In this document: positions 1 through 6,586 of the stretch, one piece after another | How positions within the stretch are numbered: the first letter of the stretch is position 1 | Layout: each line of letters opens with the position of its first letter | Origin: Acetobacteraceae bacterium | GTDB taxonomy: Bacteria > Pseudomonadota > Alphaproteobacteria > Acetobacterales > Acetobacteraceae | DNA length: 10,956 nucleotides | Direction: 5' to 3' | Assembly: GCA_947478535.1 (NCBI GenBank) | Contig: CANJXD010000153.1 | Coordinates: 1 to 10,956 of the forward strand | The notes under the pieces: model-generated | Database searches by the model: none | Told to the model about the DNA's origin: nothing | What the model saw: only the letters and a program-made list of their open reading frames with translations | Program-made: the position numbers and the translations under genes

Positions 1-1
1 C

Positions 2-895
2 CTCAGCCGCACCGTGAGCAAGGTGCATGCGGTGGACGGCGTCAGCTTCGAACTGCCTGCGGGCGAAACCCTGGGGGTGGTGGGCGAAAGCGGCTGCGGC
101 AAGAGCACCACCGGCCGCTGCATCCTGCGGCTGATCGAGCCCACCTCGGGCCAGGTCTGGTTCGAAGGCAAGAGCGTGACCGACGCCGGCAAGAGCGAGC
201 TGCGGGCCCTCGCGCGCGACATGCAGATCATCTTCCAGGACCCGTTCGCCAGCCTGAACCCGCGCATGACGGTGGGCGAGATCGTCGCGGAACCGCTGCG
301 CCTCGCGGGCATGTCTCGCGCGGAGCGGCAGCCACGCGCGGCCGCGCTGCTCGCGCAGGTCGGCCTGGCGGCGGAACATGGGGAACGCTGGCCGCATCAA
401 TTCTCCGGCGGGCAGCGCCAACGCATCGGCATCGCCCGCGCCCTGGCGCTCGATCCCGAATTCCTCGTCTGCGACGAACCCGTCAGCGCGCTCGATGTCT
501 CCGTGCAGGCGCAGGTGGTGAATCTGCTGCGGGCGCTGCAGCAGGAACGCGGCCTCGCCTATCTGTTCGTCTCGCATGATTTGCGCGTGGTGCGCCATGT
601 CGCGGATCGCGTGGCGGTGATGTATCTCGGGCGGATTGTCGAACAGGCGCCGAAGCGGGCGCTGTTCCAGGAAGCGCTGCATCCCTACACGCGCGCGCTG
701 CTCGCCGCGGCACCGGAACCGCGCCCCGGCCGCCCCCGCCGCACACCGCTGGGGGGCGAGATCCCGAGCCCGCTGTCACCGCCCAGCGGCTGCGCCTTTC
801 ACCCGCGCTGCCCGCTCGCCATGGCGCGCTGCGCGCAGGAAGCGCCGGCGCTGCGCGACCTCGGTGGCCGCAGCGTTGCCTGCCACCTGGTGTAG
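2..895 (+). CDS. Oligopeptide/dipeptide ABC transporter ATP-binding protein, 5'-truncated
   Basis: This is the nucleotide-binding subunit of a peptide/nickel-type ABC importer (DppF/OppF class); it hydrolyses ATP at the inner membrane to drive uptake. The frame is open to the left edge, and the GTG at 14 lies inside the conserved N-terminal strand ([11 protein letters not shown]), so the true start, probably some 20-40 codons upstream, is missing. Counting from that GTG, one sees Walker [10 protein letters not shown] (24-32), Q-loop Gln75, signature FSGGQRQR (130-137), Walker B ending in DEP (154-156) and the switch His188. The C-terminal oligopeptide-transporter extension is present: HPYTRALL, then a Cys-rich FHPRCP segment with Cys residues typical of DppD/DppF proteins. 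It ends at TAG 893-895. No permease or partner ATPase is visible, so they should lie to the left. It converges on the minus-strand operon and is probably unrelated to it. Family call is secure; substrate is not. Confidence 0.95.
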   Translation, partial: LSRTVSKVHAVDGVSFELPAGETLGVVGESGCGKSTTGRCILRLIEPTSGQVWFEGKSVTDAGKSELRALARDMQIIFQDPFASLNPRMTVGEIVAEPLRLAGMSRAERQPRAAALLAQVGLAAEHGERWPHQFSGGQRQRIGIARALALDPEFLVCDEPVSALDVSVQAQVVNLLRALQQERGLAYLFVSHDLRVVRHVADRVAVMYLGRIVEQAPKRALFQEALHPYTRALLAAAPEPRPGRPRRTPLGGEIPSPLSPPSGCAFHPRCPLAMARCAQEAPALRDLGGRSVACHLV

Positions 896-901
896 CGGCG
901 G

Positions 902-1879
902 CTATTCCAGCCGAAGACCGATGGCGCGGATCACCGGCTCCCACGTCTCCCGCTCCTGCGCCAGATAGGCGGCGAGGTGGGCCGGCCCGCTCACCGCGGG
1001 CTCCGCCCCTTGCCGCGCCAGCGCGCCGCGCACCGCCTCCTCCGCCAGCGCCTCGCCAAGCGCGCTGGCGATGCGGGCGATGATGGCGGGCGGCGTCGCG
1101 GCGGGTGCCATCAGCGCCTGGAAGTTCCGCACGACCAGGCGCGGATAGCCTTCCTCCGCCGTCGTCGGGATGGCCGGCGCCAGGGTGCTGCGCCGCGCCG
1201 CCGTTGTCGCCAGCGCGCGCACCCGGCCGGCCTCCACAAGCGGCAGCACGGCGGAGATATCACCGAACAGCGCCTCGATCTTGCCGCCGACGAGGTCCGG
1301 CAGCGCCGCACCGGTGCCACGATAGGGCACATGTTCCAGCCGCACGCCCGCGAGCTGGCCGAGCAGTTCCGCCGCGAGATGCGGCGTCGTGCCGATGCCG
1401 GCGGACCCCATGTTGATCTCACCGGGCCGCGCGCGGGCCACGGCGACGAATTCGGCCAGGCTGCGCGCTGGCAGCGAATTGGTGACGACGAGGATCTGCG
1501 GACTATCCGCGATCAGCGCCACCGGCGTCAGCGCCCGCAGAAGCTCCGGCGCATCCGCCGCGCCAGCGGCCGGGGCGATGATCAGCGGGCCGGAGGACCC
1601 GACGAGCAGCGTATGCCCATCCGGTCGCGCCGCCGCCACCTGCCGCGCCCCGATCATGCCGCCAGCGCCCGCGCGATTCTCTACCACGACGGGTTGGCCG
1701 AGACGGCGACGCAGCCCCTCGGCCGCTGGGCGGGCAATGTTGTCCACCGGCCCGCCCGGCGCGAAGGGCACCACCAGCGTCACCGCCCGCTGCGGCCAGG
1801 CTTCCTGCGCCTTTACACCGAAGGACCGGGCCACGAAGGGCAGAGCCAGGCCGGTTCCGACCAGCGCGCGGCGCAGCAT
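902..1879 (-). CDS. TctC/Bug-family periplasmic solute-binding protein (SBP5)
   Basis: This 325-residue protein has the normal length of Bug (TctC) receptors, which bind carboxylates or related small molecules in the periplasm for tripartite tricarboxylate transporters. The N-terminus carries Arg3-Arg4, a hydrophobic stretch and a likely cleavage site after Ala24 (VKA-QE). Family motifs follow: VPFAPGG with Asp46 (37-46), VVENRAGAGG (65-74), PDGHTLL (86-92), SAGIGTTPHLA (159-169) and HVPYRG (183-188). Unlike its four paralogues it lacks the PYDP motif after residue 105, where an Ala-rich segment replaces it; it and SBP1 are the divergent members. It is the last gene of the operon. Its ATG lies 3 bases after the crotonase stop, with an AAGGGG ribosome-binding site inside the last crotonase codons. 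The stop at 904-902 is 6 bases from the converging ABC gene. Family is certain; ligand unknown. Confidence 0.95.
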   Translation of the reverse strand: MLRRALVGTGLALPFVARSFGVKAQEAWPQRAVTLVVPFAPGGPVDNIARPAAEGLRRRLGQPVVVENRAGAGGMIGARQVAAARPDGHTLLVGSSGPLIIAPAAGAADAPELLRALTPVALIADSPQILVVTNSLPARSLAEFVAVARARPGEINMGSAGIGTTPHLAAELLGQLAGVRLEHVPYRGTGAALPDLVGGKIEALFGDISAVLPLVEAGRVRALATTAARRSTLAPAIPTTAEEGYPRLVVRNFQALMAPAATPPAIIARIASALGEALAEEAVRGALARQGAEPAVSGPAHLAAYLAQERETWEPVIRAIGLRLE

Positions 1880-1882
1880 TGT

Positions 1883-2662
1883 TCAGCGCCCCTTGAACAC
1901 GGGCTTGCGCTTCTCGGCAAAGGCCTTCCAGGCTTCCTGCGTATCCTCGGTGGAGGCCAGCGCCACGGTCTGCGACTGCTCGAAGCGGTAGCCATCATGC
2001 AGCGGCATGTATTCCGTGACCTGGAAGCTTTTCTTAGCGGCCTGGATGGCCAGCGGCACCTTGGCCGCGATCTCCCGCCCGATCTTCTGCGCTTCGGCCA
2101 GAACCTGGTCGCGCGGCACGCACATCGAGGCCGCGCCCATGCGCAGCAGGTCAGCACCGGTGAAGCGGCGCGCCGTGTAGATCATCAGCCGCGCATCGGA
2201 TTGGCCGAGATGGCGCACCACATGCCGCACGCCGCCGGCCAGGCCGACATCGACCTCCGTCATGGCGAGGTAGGCTTCCTCCGCCACCAGGATGATGTCG
2301 GCGCACAGCGCCAATACGCAGCCGGCGCCGATCCCCAGGCCGTTCACCGCCGCGATCACGGGCTTGCCGCATTCCATCACGCTGTCGAAGGTGGCGCGCG
2401 TGGCCCTGTTGTGGCGGGGATAGGCGCCGGGTTCGCCGGCGATGTTCGGGCGTTCCTTCAGATCCGCCCCGGCGCAAAAGGCCTTGCCATTCGCCGTCAG
2501 CACCACGGCGCGCACATCGGCGCGGTCATGCAGTTCGTCGAAGACGCGGACGATTTCCGTGCGCATCGCCAGGTTCATCGCATTCACAGGCGGGCGATCC
2601 AGCGTGACGGTCGCGACGTAATCCGCGACCTCCAGCTTCAACGTCTCGTAGCTCGTGCTCAT
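1883..2662 (-). CDS. Enoyl-CoA hydratase/isomerase (crotonase) family protein
   Basis: This 259-residue cytoplasmic crotonase-fold protein acts on an acyl-CoA thioester. The start is the ATG at 2662, which overlaps the SBP4 stop as ATGA; an in-frame ATG 13 codons upstream (2701) would run into SBP4 and lacks family similarity. The first oxyanion-hole segment CAGADL is at 63-68 and the second, NGLGIGAGC, at 107-115. Of the two catalytic glutamates of rat mitochondrial enoyl-CoA hydratase (Glu144 and Glu164), the first position appears to be Val116 (GAGC-V-LAL), while the second is kept as Glu136 (MTEVDVGL). That pattern is seen in family members that do other chemistry, such as double-bond isomerisation, so a plain hydratase is not assured. 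It sits between two solute-binding protein genes, and a CoA-transferase in the same operon could provide its CoA ester. Family is secure; exact reaction and substrate are not. Confidence 0.93.
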   Translation of the reverse strand: MSTSYETLKLEVADYVATVTLDRPPVNAMNLAMRTEIVRVFDELHDRADVRAVVLTANGKAFCAGADLKERPNIAGEPGAYPRHNRATRATFDSVMECGKPVIAAVNGLGIGAGCVLALCADIILVAEEAYLAMTEVDVGLAGGVRHVVRHLGQSDARLMIYTARRFTGADLLRMGAASMCVPRDQVLAEAQKIGREIAAKVPLAIQAAKKSFQVTEYMPLHDGYRFEQSQTVALASTEDTQEAWKAFAEKRKPVFKGR

Positions 2663-3627
2663 TCCGCGCGTATCCCCGCTGCCTCGATCACCTGTTTCCA
2701 CCGCGCGCTTTCCGCGCGGATGGTCGCCGCCAGCTCCTCCGGCGAGGATGGCGTCGCCTCCTCACCCAATGCCTCCATCCGGGCCCGATAGGCAGGCTCG
2801 TTCAGGATACCCACGATCGCCTGGTTCAACCGCGCGACGATGGGCGCGGGCGTGCCACCGGTGGTGGCGATGTAGTTGAATGGCGCGGCATCGAAGCCCG
2901 GCAGAGTTTCCGCCAGCGCTGGCAACTCCGGCGCCAGTGCGGAACGCCCCGGCGTCGTCACGCCGAGGGCGCGCAGATGCCCAGACCGCGACGGCGGCAA
3001 CAGGATCGACAGCGTGTCGAGCGCCATGCTGACCGTGCCGCCCATCAGATCCGTCAGCGCCGGCCCGGTCCCGCGATAGGGCACATGGGTGATGTCGATC
3101 TGGGCGAGGAACTTCAGCATCTCCCCCGCCAGATGGGAGGAGGAACCGATGCCGGAGGAGGCGAAGCTCAACATGCCCGGCCGCGCCTTCGCCAGCGCGA
3201 TCACCTCCGCCACGCTGCGCGCGGGCAGGCCTGGCGTCACCGCCAGCAGGTTCGGCGCGCGCTTGTAGCCGGCGACGGGCGCGAAGTCCTTCTCGGGGTC
3301 ATAGGGGACGCTCCGCATCAGATGCGGATTGATGATCTGCGGCCCCGGCGTGCCGTACAGCAGCGTGTGGCCATCCGGCTGTGCCCGCGCCACGGCCTGC
3401 GCGCCGATCGTCGCACCACCACCTGGCCGGTTCTCCACCACCACGGGCTGGCCGAGCACCGGGGCCAGCGCCTCCGCCAATTGCCGCGCGCTGGCATCGG
3501 CGGAACCGCCGGCCGCGAAGGGACAGACCAGGCGGACGGGGCGGTTCGGGAAGCCTTGCGCCACGGCGATGGCTGGTGCTGTCACTGTGGCGCCGAGCAC
3601 GGCGCGACGGGTCGTGAGCAGGCTCAT
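2659..3627 (-). CDS. TctC/Bug-family periplasmic solute-binding protein (SBP4)
   Basis: This 322-residue Bug/TctC receptor is the third of three consecutive, mutually similar binding proteins. The N-terminus contains TTRRAVLGA (5-13), a twin-arginine-like signal, with a likely cut after Ala23 (AVA-Q). Binding-fold motifs are CPFAAGG with Asp44 (35-44; Cys replaces the usual Val), ENRPGGG (65-71), PDGHTLL (84-90), PYDP (108-111), SSGIGSSSHLA (157-167) and HVPYRG (181-186). It shares INPHLMRS and an FNYI segment with SBP2 and SBP3, which places it in the same subgroup. Start and stop codons both take part in ATGA overlaps, with SBP3 upstream and the crotonase downstream, implying coupled translation. 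A purine-rich AAGGGGGGGA tract lies about 10 bases before the ATG inside the end of SBP3. Ligand unknown. Confidence 0.95.
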   Translation of the reverse strand: MSLLTTRRAVLGATVTAPAIAVAQGFPNRPVRLVCPFAAGGSADASARQLAEALAPVLGQPVVVENRPGGGATIGAQAVARAQPDGHTLLYGTPGPQIINPHLMRSVPYDPEKDFAPVAGYKRAPNLLAVTPGLPARSVAEVIALAKARPGMLSFASSGIGSSSHLAGEMLKFLAQIDITHVPYRGTGPALTDLMGGTVSMALDTLSILLPPSRSGHLRALGVTTPGRSALAPELPALAETLPGFDAAPFNYIATTGGTPAPIVARLNQAIVGILNEPAYRARMEALGEEATPSSPEELAATIRAESARWKQVIEAAGIRAE

Positions 3628-4598
3628 TCCGCGCGGATCCCCCCCTTCTCGATCACCGGGCCCCAGCGATCCGATTCCTCCCGCACCATCGCCGCCAGGG
3701 CTTCCGGCGTGCCGCCCAGCTTCTCGATCCCGAGCACCTCGAAGCGCGCGCGAATGGCGGGCAGGTCCAGGATGGTGTTCAGCGTGGCGTTGAGGCGGGC
3801 GATGGCGTCCGGCGGCGTCCGCGCCGGGGCGAGGAGGTAGTTGAAGCTGGCATCGTGATAGCCGGGCAGCGTCCGCGCCAGCGTCGGCAATTCCGGCGCG
3901 GCGGCGGCGGGATCGGTGGTGGAAACCGCCAGCGCCCGCAGCCTGCCGTCCCGCACCAGCGGCAGCAGCGTGGCAATGTTGTCCATCATGAAATCGACGC
4001 GCCCGGCCATCACGTCCTGCACCGCCGGCGCGGTGCCGCGGAACGGGATATGCAGCATCTCCACATTCGCCATCTGGCCCAGCATCGCGGCGGCAAGATG
4101 GCCGGATGAGGCAACGCCAGCACTGGCGAAGGTCAGCGCATTCGGCGCCCGTGCCGCCATGGCGATCAGGCCGGGAATATCCCGCGCCGGGAAATCCGGA
4201 CGCACGACCAGCAGCTTCGGCGCCCGCATCACCGCGATGACCGGCGCGAAATCCGCGATCGGATCATAGGGCAGGCTCCGCATCAGATGCGGGTTCAGGA
4301 TCTGCACATTCGGCGTGGCGTAGAGCAGCGTGTGGCCATCGGCGGGCGCGCGCGCCACGGCGACGGCGCCGATGGTGGTGCCGCCGCCTGGGCGGTTCTC
4401 CACCGTCACCGGCTGGCCGAAAGCAGCGCCGAGCTGTTCGGCGAGCAGGCGCCCGATGGTGTCCGCAGCCCCCCCCGGCGCGAAGGGCACGACCATGCGC
4501 ATCGGACGCGTCGGCACCCAGGCCGGTTGCGCCCCAACCGGTTTCCCCAAGGCAGACAGCGCAAGCGTGGAGAGGAGGAGGCTGCGGCGCGCAATCAT
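3624..4598 (-). CDS. TctC/Bug-family periplasmic solute-binding protein (SBP3)
   Basis: This 324-residue Bug/TctC receptor starts at the ATG at 4598, which overlaps the SBP2 stop as ATGA. An upstream in-frame ATG at 4637 would add 13 residues of non-signal-like sequence in front of the obvious signal peptide MIARRSLLLSTLALSAL. Cleavage is likely after Ala23 (VGA-Q). Motifs are VPFAPGG with Asp46 (37-46), ENRPGGG (67-73), ADGHTLL (86-92), PYDP (110-113), SAGVASSGHLA (159-169) and a variant HIPFRG loop (the others have HVPYRG or HIPYGG). It shares VQILNP, a ten-residue MRAPKLLVVR block (124-133) and FNYLLAP with SBP2, its closest relative here. The natural ligand is not predictable; duplication from a common ancestor with SBP2 is strongly suggested by these shared blocks. 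Confidence 0.95.
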   Translation of the reverse strand: MIARRSLLLSTLALSALGKPVGAQPAWVPTRPMRMVVPFAPGGAADTIGRLLAEQLGAAFGQPVTVENRPGGGTTIGAVAVARAPADGHTLLYATPNVQILNPHLMRSLPYDPIADFAPVIAVMRAPKLLVVRPDFPARDIPGLIAMAARAPNALTFASAGVASSGHLAAAMLGQMANVEMLHIPFRGTAPAVQDVMAGRVDFMMDNIATLLPLVRDGRLRALAVSTTDPAAAAPELPTLARTLPGYHDASFNYLLAPARTPPDAIARLNATLNTILDLPAIRARFEVLGIEKLGGTPEALAAMVREESDRWGPVIEKGGIRAE

Positions 4599-5578
4599 TC
4601 CAACGTAATCCCCTGGGCGGTGATGACCCCCCGCCAACGTTCGATCTCCTCCCGCACCATCGCCGCGAGTTCCTCCCGCGTCCCGCCCAATGCCTCGGCG
4701 CCCAAGGCCGCGAAGCGAGCGCGGATGGCGGGTTCTTTCAGCACGCGGTCGAGCGCGGCATTCAGGCTGGCAGTGATCTCGGGGGGCGTGCGGCCGGGGG
4801 CGAGCAGGTAGTTGAAGCTCGCATCATGGAAACCGGGCAGGGTCTCCGCGATCGGCGGCAGTTCCGGCGCGGCCTGCGCGCGGTCCCGCGTGCTGACCGC
4901 AAGCGCGCGCAGGCGGCCTTCACGCACCAGCGGCAGCAGGGCCGCGGCGGTGTCCAGCGTGAGGTCGATGCGGCCGGCCAGCAGATCCTGCACCCCGGGC
5001 GCGGTGCCGCGATAGGGCACGTGCAGCATCTCGATCCCCGCCATCTGGGAGAACAGCGCGGCGGCGAGATGCCCGGCGGACCCGATGCCGGCGCTGCAAT
5101 AAGTGAGCTGGCCAGGACGCGCCTTCGCGACCGCAATCAGCTCCGCGGTGCTGCGGATCGGCGAATCACCCCGCACGACGAGCAGCTTCGGCGCTCGCAT
5201 CAACGCGATGACGGGAGAAAAGTCGTTGAAGGCGTCGTAGGGGACGCTGCGCATCATCAGCGGGTTCAGGATCTGCACGCCAGGCGGCGCGTAGAGCATG
5301 GTGTGCCCATCCGGCGCCGACTGCGCGACCGCGATCGCGCCGACGGATTGATTGCCGCCTGGCCGGTTCTCCACCACCACGGACTGGCCGAAGCCGGCGC
5401 CGAGTGGCGCCGCGACCAGCCGCGCCAGCGTATCCGCCGTGCCGCCCGGCGCCTGCGGGACGATGATGCGCAGGCTGCGGGTCGGCACCCAGGGCGCCGG
5501 CGCCTGGGCATGCGCCACCGCCGGCAGGCTCAGGGGGGGCAATGCCAGGGTGGCGGCGAGGAAATGGCGACGGCGCAT
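4595..5578 (-). CDS. TctC/Bug-family periplasmic solute-binding protein (SBP2)
   Basis: This 327-residue Bug/TctC receptor begins MRRRHFLAATLAL, the most canonical twin-arginine signal of the five (three Arg followed by a Phe-Leu position), with a likely cut after Ala24 (AHA-Q). Motifs are VPQAPGG with Asp49 (40-49), ENRPGG (70-75), PDGHTML (89-95), PYDA (113-116), SAGIGSAGHLA (162-172) and HVPYRG. Two changes fall in conserved segments likely near the ligand site: Gln42 replaces the Phe found in VPF/CPF of the other four, and Asn76-Gln77 replace the Gly-rich continuation of ENRPGGG. It is the nearest paralogue of SBP3 (shared VQILNP, MRAPKLLVVR, FNYLLAP). It begins 5 bases after SBP1 and its stop overlaps the SBP3 start as ATGA. 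Ligand unknown. Confidence 0.95.
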   Translation of the reverse strand: MRRRHFLAATLALPPLSLPAVAHAQAPAPWVPTRSLRIIVPQAPGGTADTLARLVAAPLGAGFGQSVVVENRPGGNQSVGAIAVAQSAPDGHTMLYAPPGVQILNPLMMRSVPYDAFNDFSPVIALMRAPKLLVVRGDSPIRSTAELIAVAKARPGQLTYCSAGIGSAGHLAAALFSQMAGIEMLHVPYRGTAPGVQDLLAGRIDLTLDTAAALLPLVREGRLRALAVSTRDRAQAAPELPPIAETLPGFHDASFNYLLAPGRTPPEITASLNAALDRVLKEPAIRARFAALGAEALGGTREELAAMVREEIERWRGVITAQGITLE

Positions 5579-5583
5579 CCCGG

Positions 5584-6558
5584 CTATTCCAGCCGCGCGC
5601 CGGTGGTGCGGACCACCTGGCCCCAGACCGCATTGGTTTCCTGGATGAAGGTGACGAATTCCGCCGGGGTGCTGCCGACGATTCGCCCGCCCTGTTCCAC
5701 CAGCACCCGCCGCACTTCCGCGTCCTGCAGGGCCGCGCGCGCCGCGGTAACCAGGATGTCGACGCGGTCCTGCGGAATATTCGCCGGGCCGAAGATGCCG
5801 TACCAGGTCTCGCTGATCATGTTCGGCACGCCGGCTTCGATCGCCGTCGGCACATTCGGCAGGATGCCAAGGCGTTCCGCCGCCGTCACCGCCAGCGCGG
5901 GCAGCGCTCCTGCGCGCACCTGGCCGATCAGCGCCGGCACGTCGGCGGCGAGGATATCAATGCGCCCCGCCAGCAGATCCGTCACCGCCGGTGCCGCGCC
6001 GCCATAGGGAATATGCGTGATGTCGATACCCGCGCGCAGCTTCAGCAATTCGCCGGCCATGTGCAGCGAGGAACCAATGCCGGCGGACCCGAAGGTGAGC
6101 TGCCCCGGCCGCGCCTTCGCGAGCGCGATCAACTCCGGCAGGGTCTTCGCGGCCAGGCCCGGCGAGACGGAGACGATCTGCGGCACCGCCAGCACCTGCG
6201 TGATCGGCGTCAGATCCTTCATCGGATCATACGGCATGTTCGCCCGCATATGCGGGATGATGACGATGGCGCCGGAGGAAGCGAGCACGAGCGTATGCCC
6301 ATCCGGCCGCGCCTTCGAGGCGACATCGACGCCGATCAACCCGCCCGCACCCGCGCGCGCCTCCACGACGATCGGCCGGCCGCCAAGCCGCTCCGACATG
6401 GCGCGGGAGACGACGCGGGCGATGATGTCGGCGGGGCCACCGGCCGCGAAGGGCACGATCATCCGCACGGGCTGGTCGGGGAAAGCCTGGGCCCGGGCCA
6501 GGCTGGGCATGGCCGCGAGGCCCATGGCGCCGAGCGCCGTGCGTCGTCCGATCCGCAT
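5584..6558 (-). CDS. TctC/Bug-family periplasmic solute-binding protein (SBP1)
   Basis: This 324-residue Bug/TctC receptor is the first of the binding-protein run. The ATG at 6558 is preferred over an in-frame ATG at 6675, because a strong GGAGGA ribosome-binding site lies 7 bases before it and the signal peptide MRIGRRTALGAMGL starts there; the upstream extension would overlap the hydrolase gene. Cleavage is likely after Ala23 (ARA-Q). Motifs are VPFAAGG with Asp44 (35-44), PDGHTLV (85-91), PYDP (109-112), SAGIGSSLHMA (158-168) and HIPYGG (182-187). The usual ENR is EAR (66-68), so the Asn kept by the other four is lost. The C-terminal half has ETWYGIFGPA, a common Bug form absent from the SBP2-SBP4 trio. 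It is the only gene inside the operon with a real untranslated leader (28 bases), which may favour high expression. Ligand unknown. Confidence 0.95.
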   Translation of the reverse strand: MRIGRRTALGAMGLAAMPSLARAQAFPDQPVRMIVPFAAGGPADIIARVVSRAMSERLGGRPIVVEARAGAGGLIGVDVASKARPDGHTLVLASSGAIVIIPHMRANMPYDPMKDLTPITQVLAVPQIVSVSPGLAAKTLPELIALAKARPGQLTFGSAGIGSSLHMAGELLKLRAGIDITHIPYGGAAPAVTDLLAGRIDILAADVPALIGQVRAGALPALAVTAAERLGILPNVPTAIEAGVPNMISETWYGIFGPANIPQDRVDILVTAARAALQDAEVRRVLVEQGGRIVGSTPAEFVTFIQETNAVWGQVVRTTGARLE

Positions 6559-6565
6559 CGTGAGA

Positions 6566-6571
6566 TCCTCC
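6566..6571 (-). promoter_or_regulatory. Strong Shine-Dalgarno site for SBP1
   Basis: The minus strand reads GGAGGA, 7 bases before the ATG at 6558. It lies in a short A-rich spacer that follows the hydrolase stop codon. It is the best ribosome-binding site inside the operon and decides the SBP1 start. Confidence 0.8.
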
Positions 6572-6586
6572 GTGGTTTCTTGTTGT

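Noticed and set aside
14..16. GTG as the true start of the ABC ATPase
   Set aside because: The frame stays open upstream, and the residues before it (SRT) continue the conserved N-terminal strand, so the gene is cut by the window edge.
483..944. Minus-strand open frame across the end of the ABC ATPase gene
   Set aside because: The product is Arg/Ala/Pro-rich with no family motif and opposes the conserved ATPase C-terminus; a GC-driven shadow.
977..2791. Very long plus-strand open frame (604 codons) opposite SBP5 and the crotonase
   Set aside because: It is antisense to two well-supported genes, its product is Arg/His/Gly/Ala-rich without recognisable motifs, and high GC removes stop codons from shadow frames. 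The same applies to plus-strand frames at 4826-6007, 5542-6828, 6017-7558, 7420-8580, 8112-9368 and 9384-10937.
2659..5578. Receptor series as decayed copies or an insertion-driven amplification
   Set aside because: All five receptors are full length with intact motifs, and no transposase, terminal inverted repeats or target duplications are visible.
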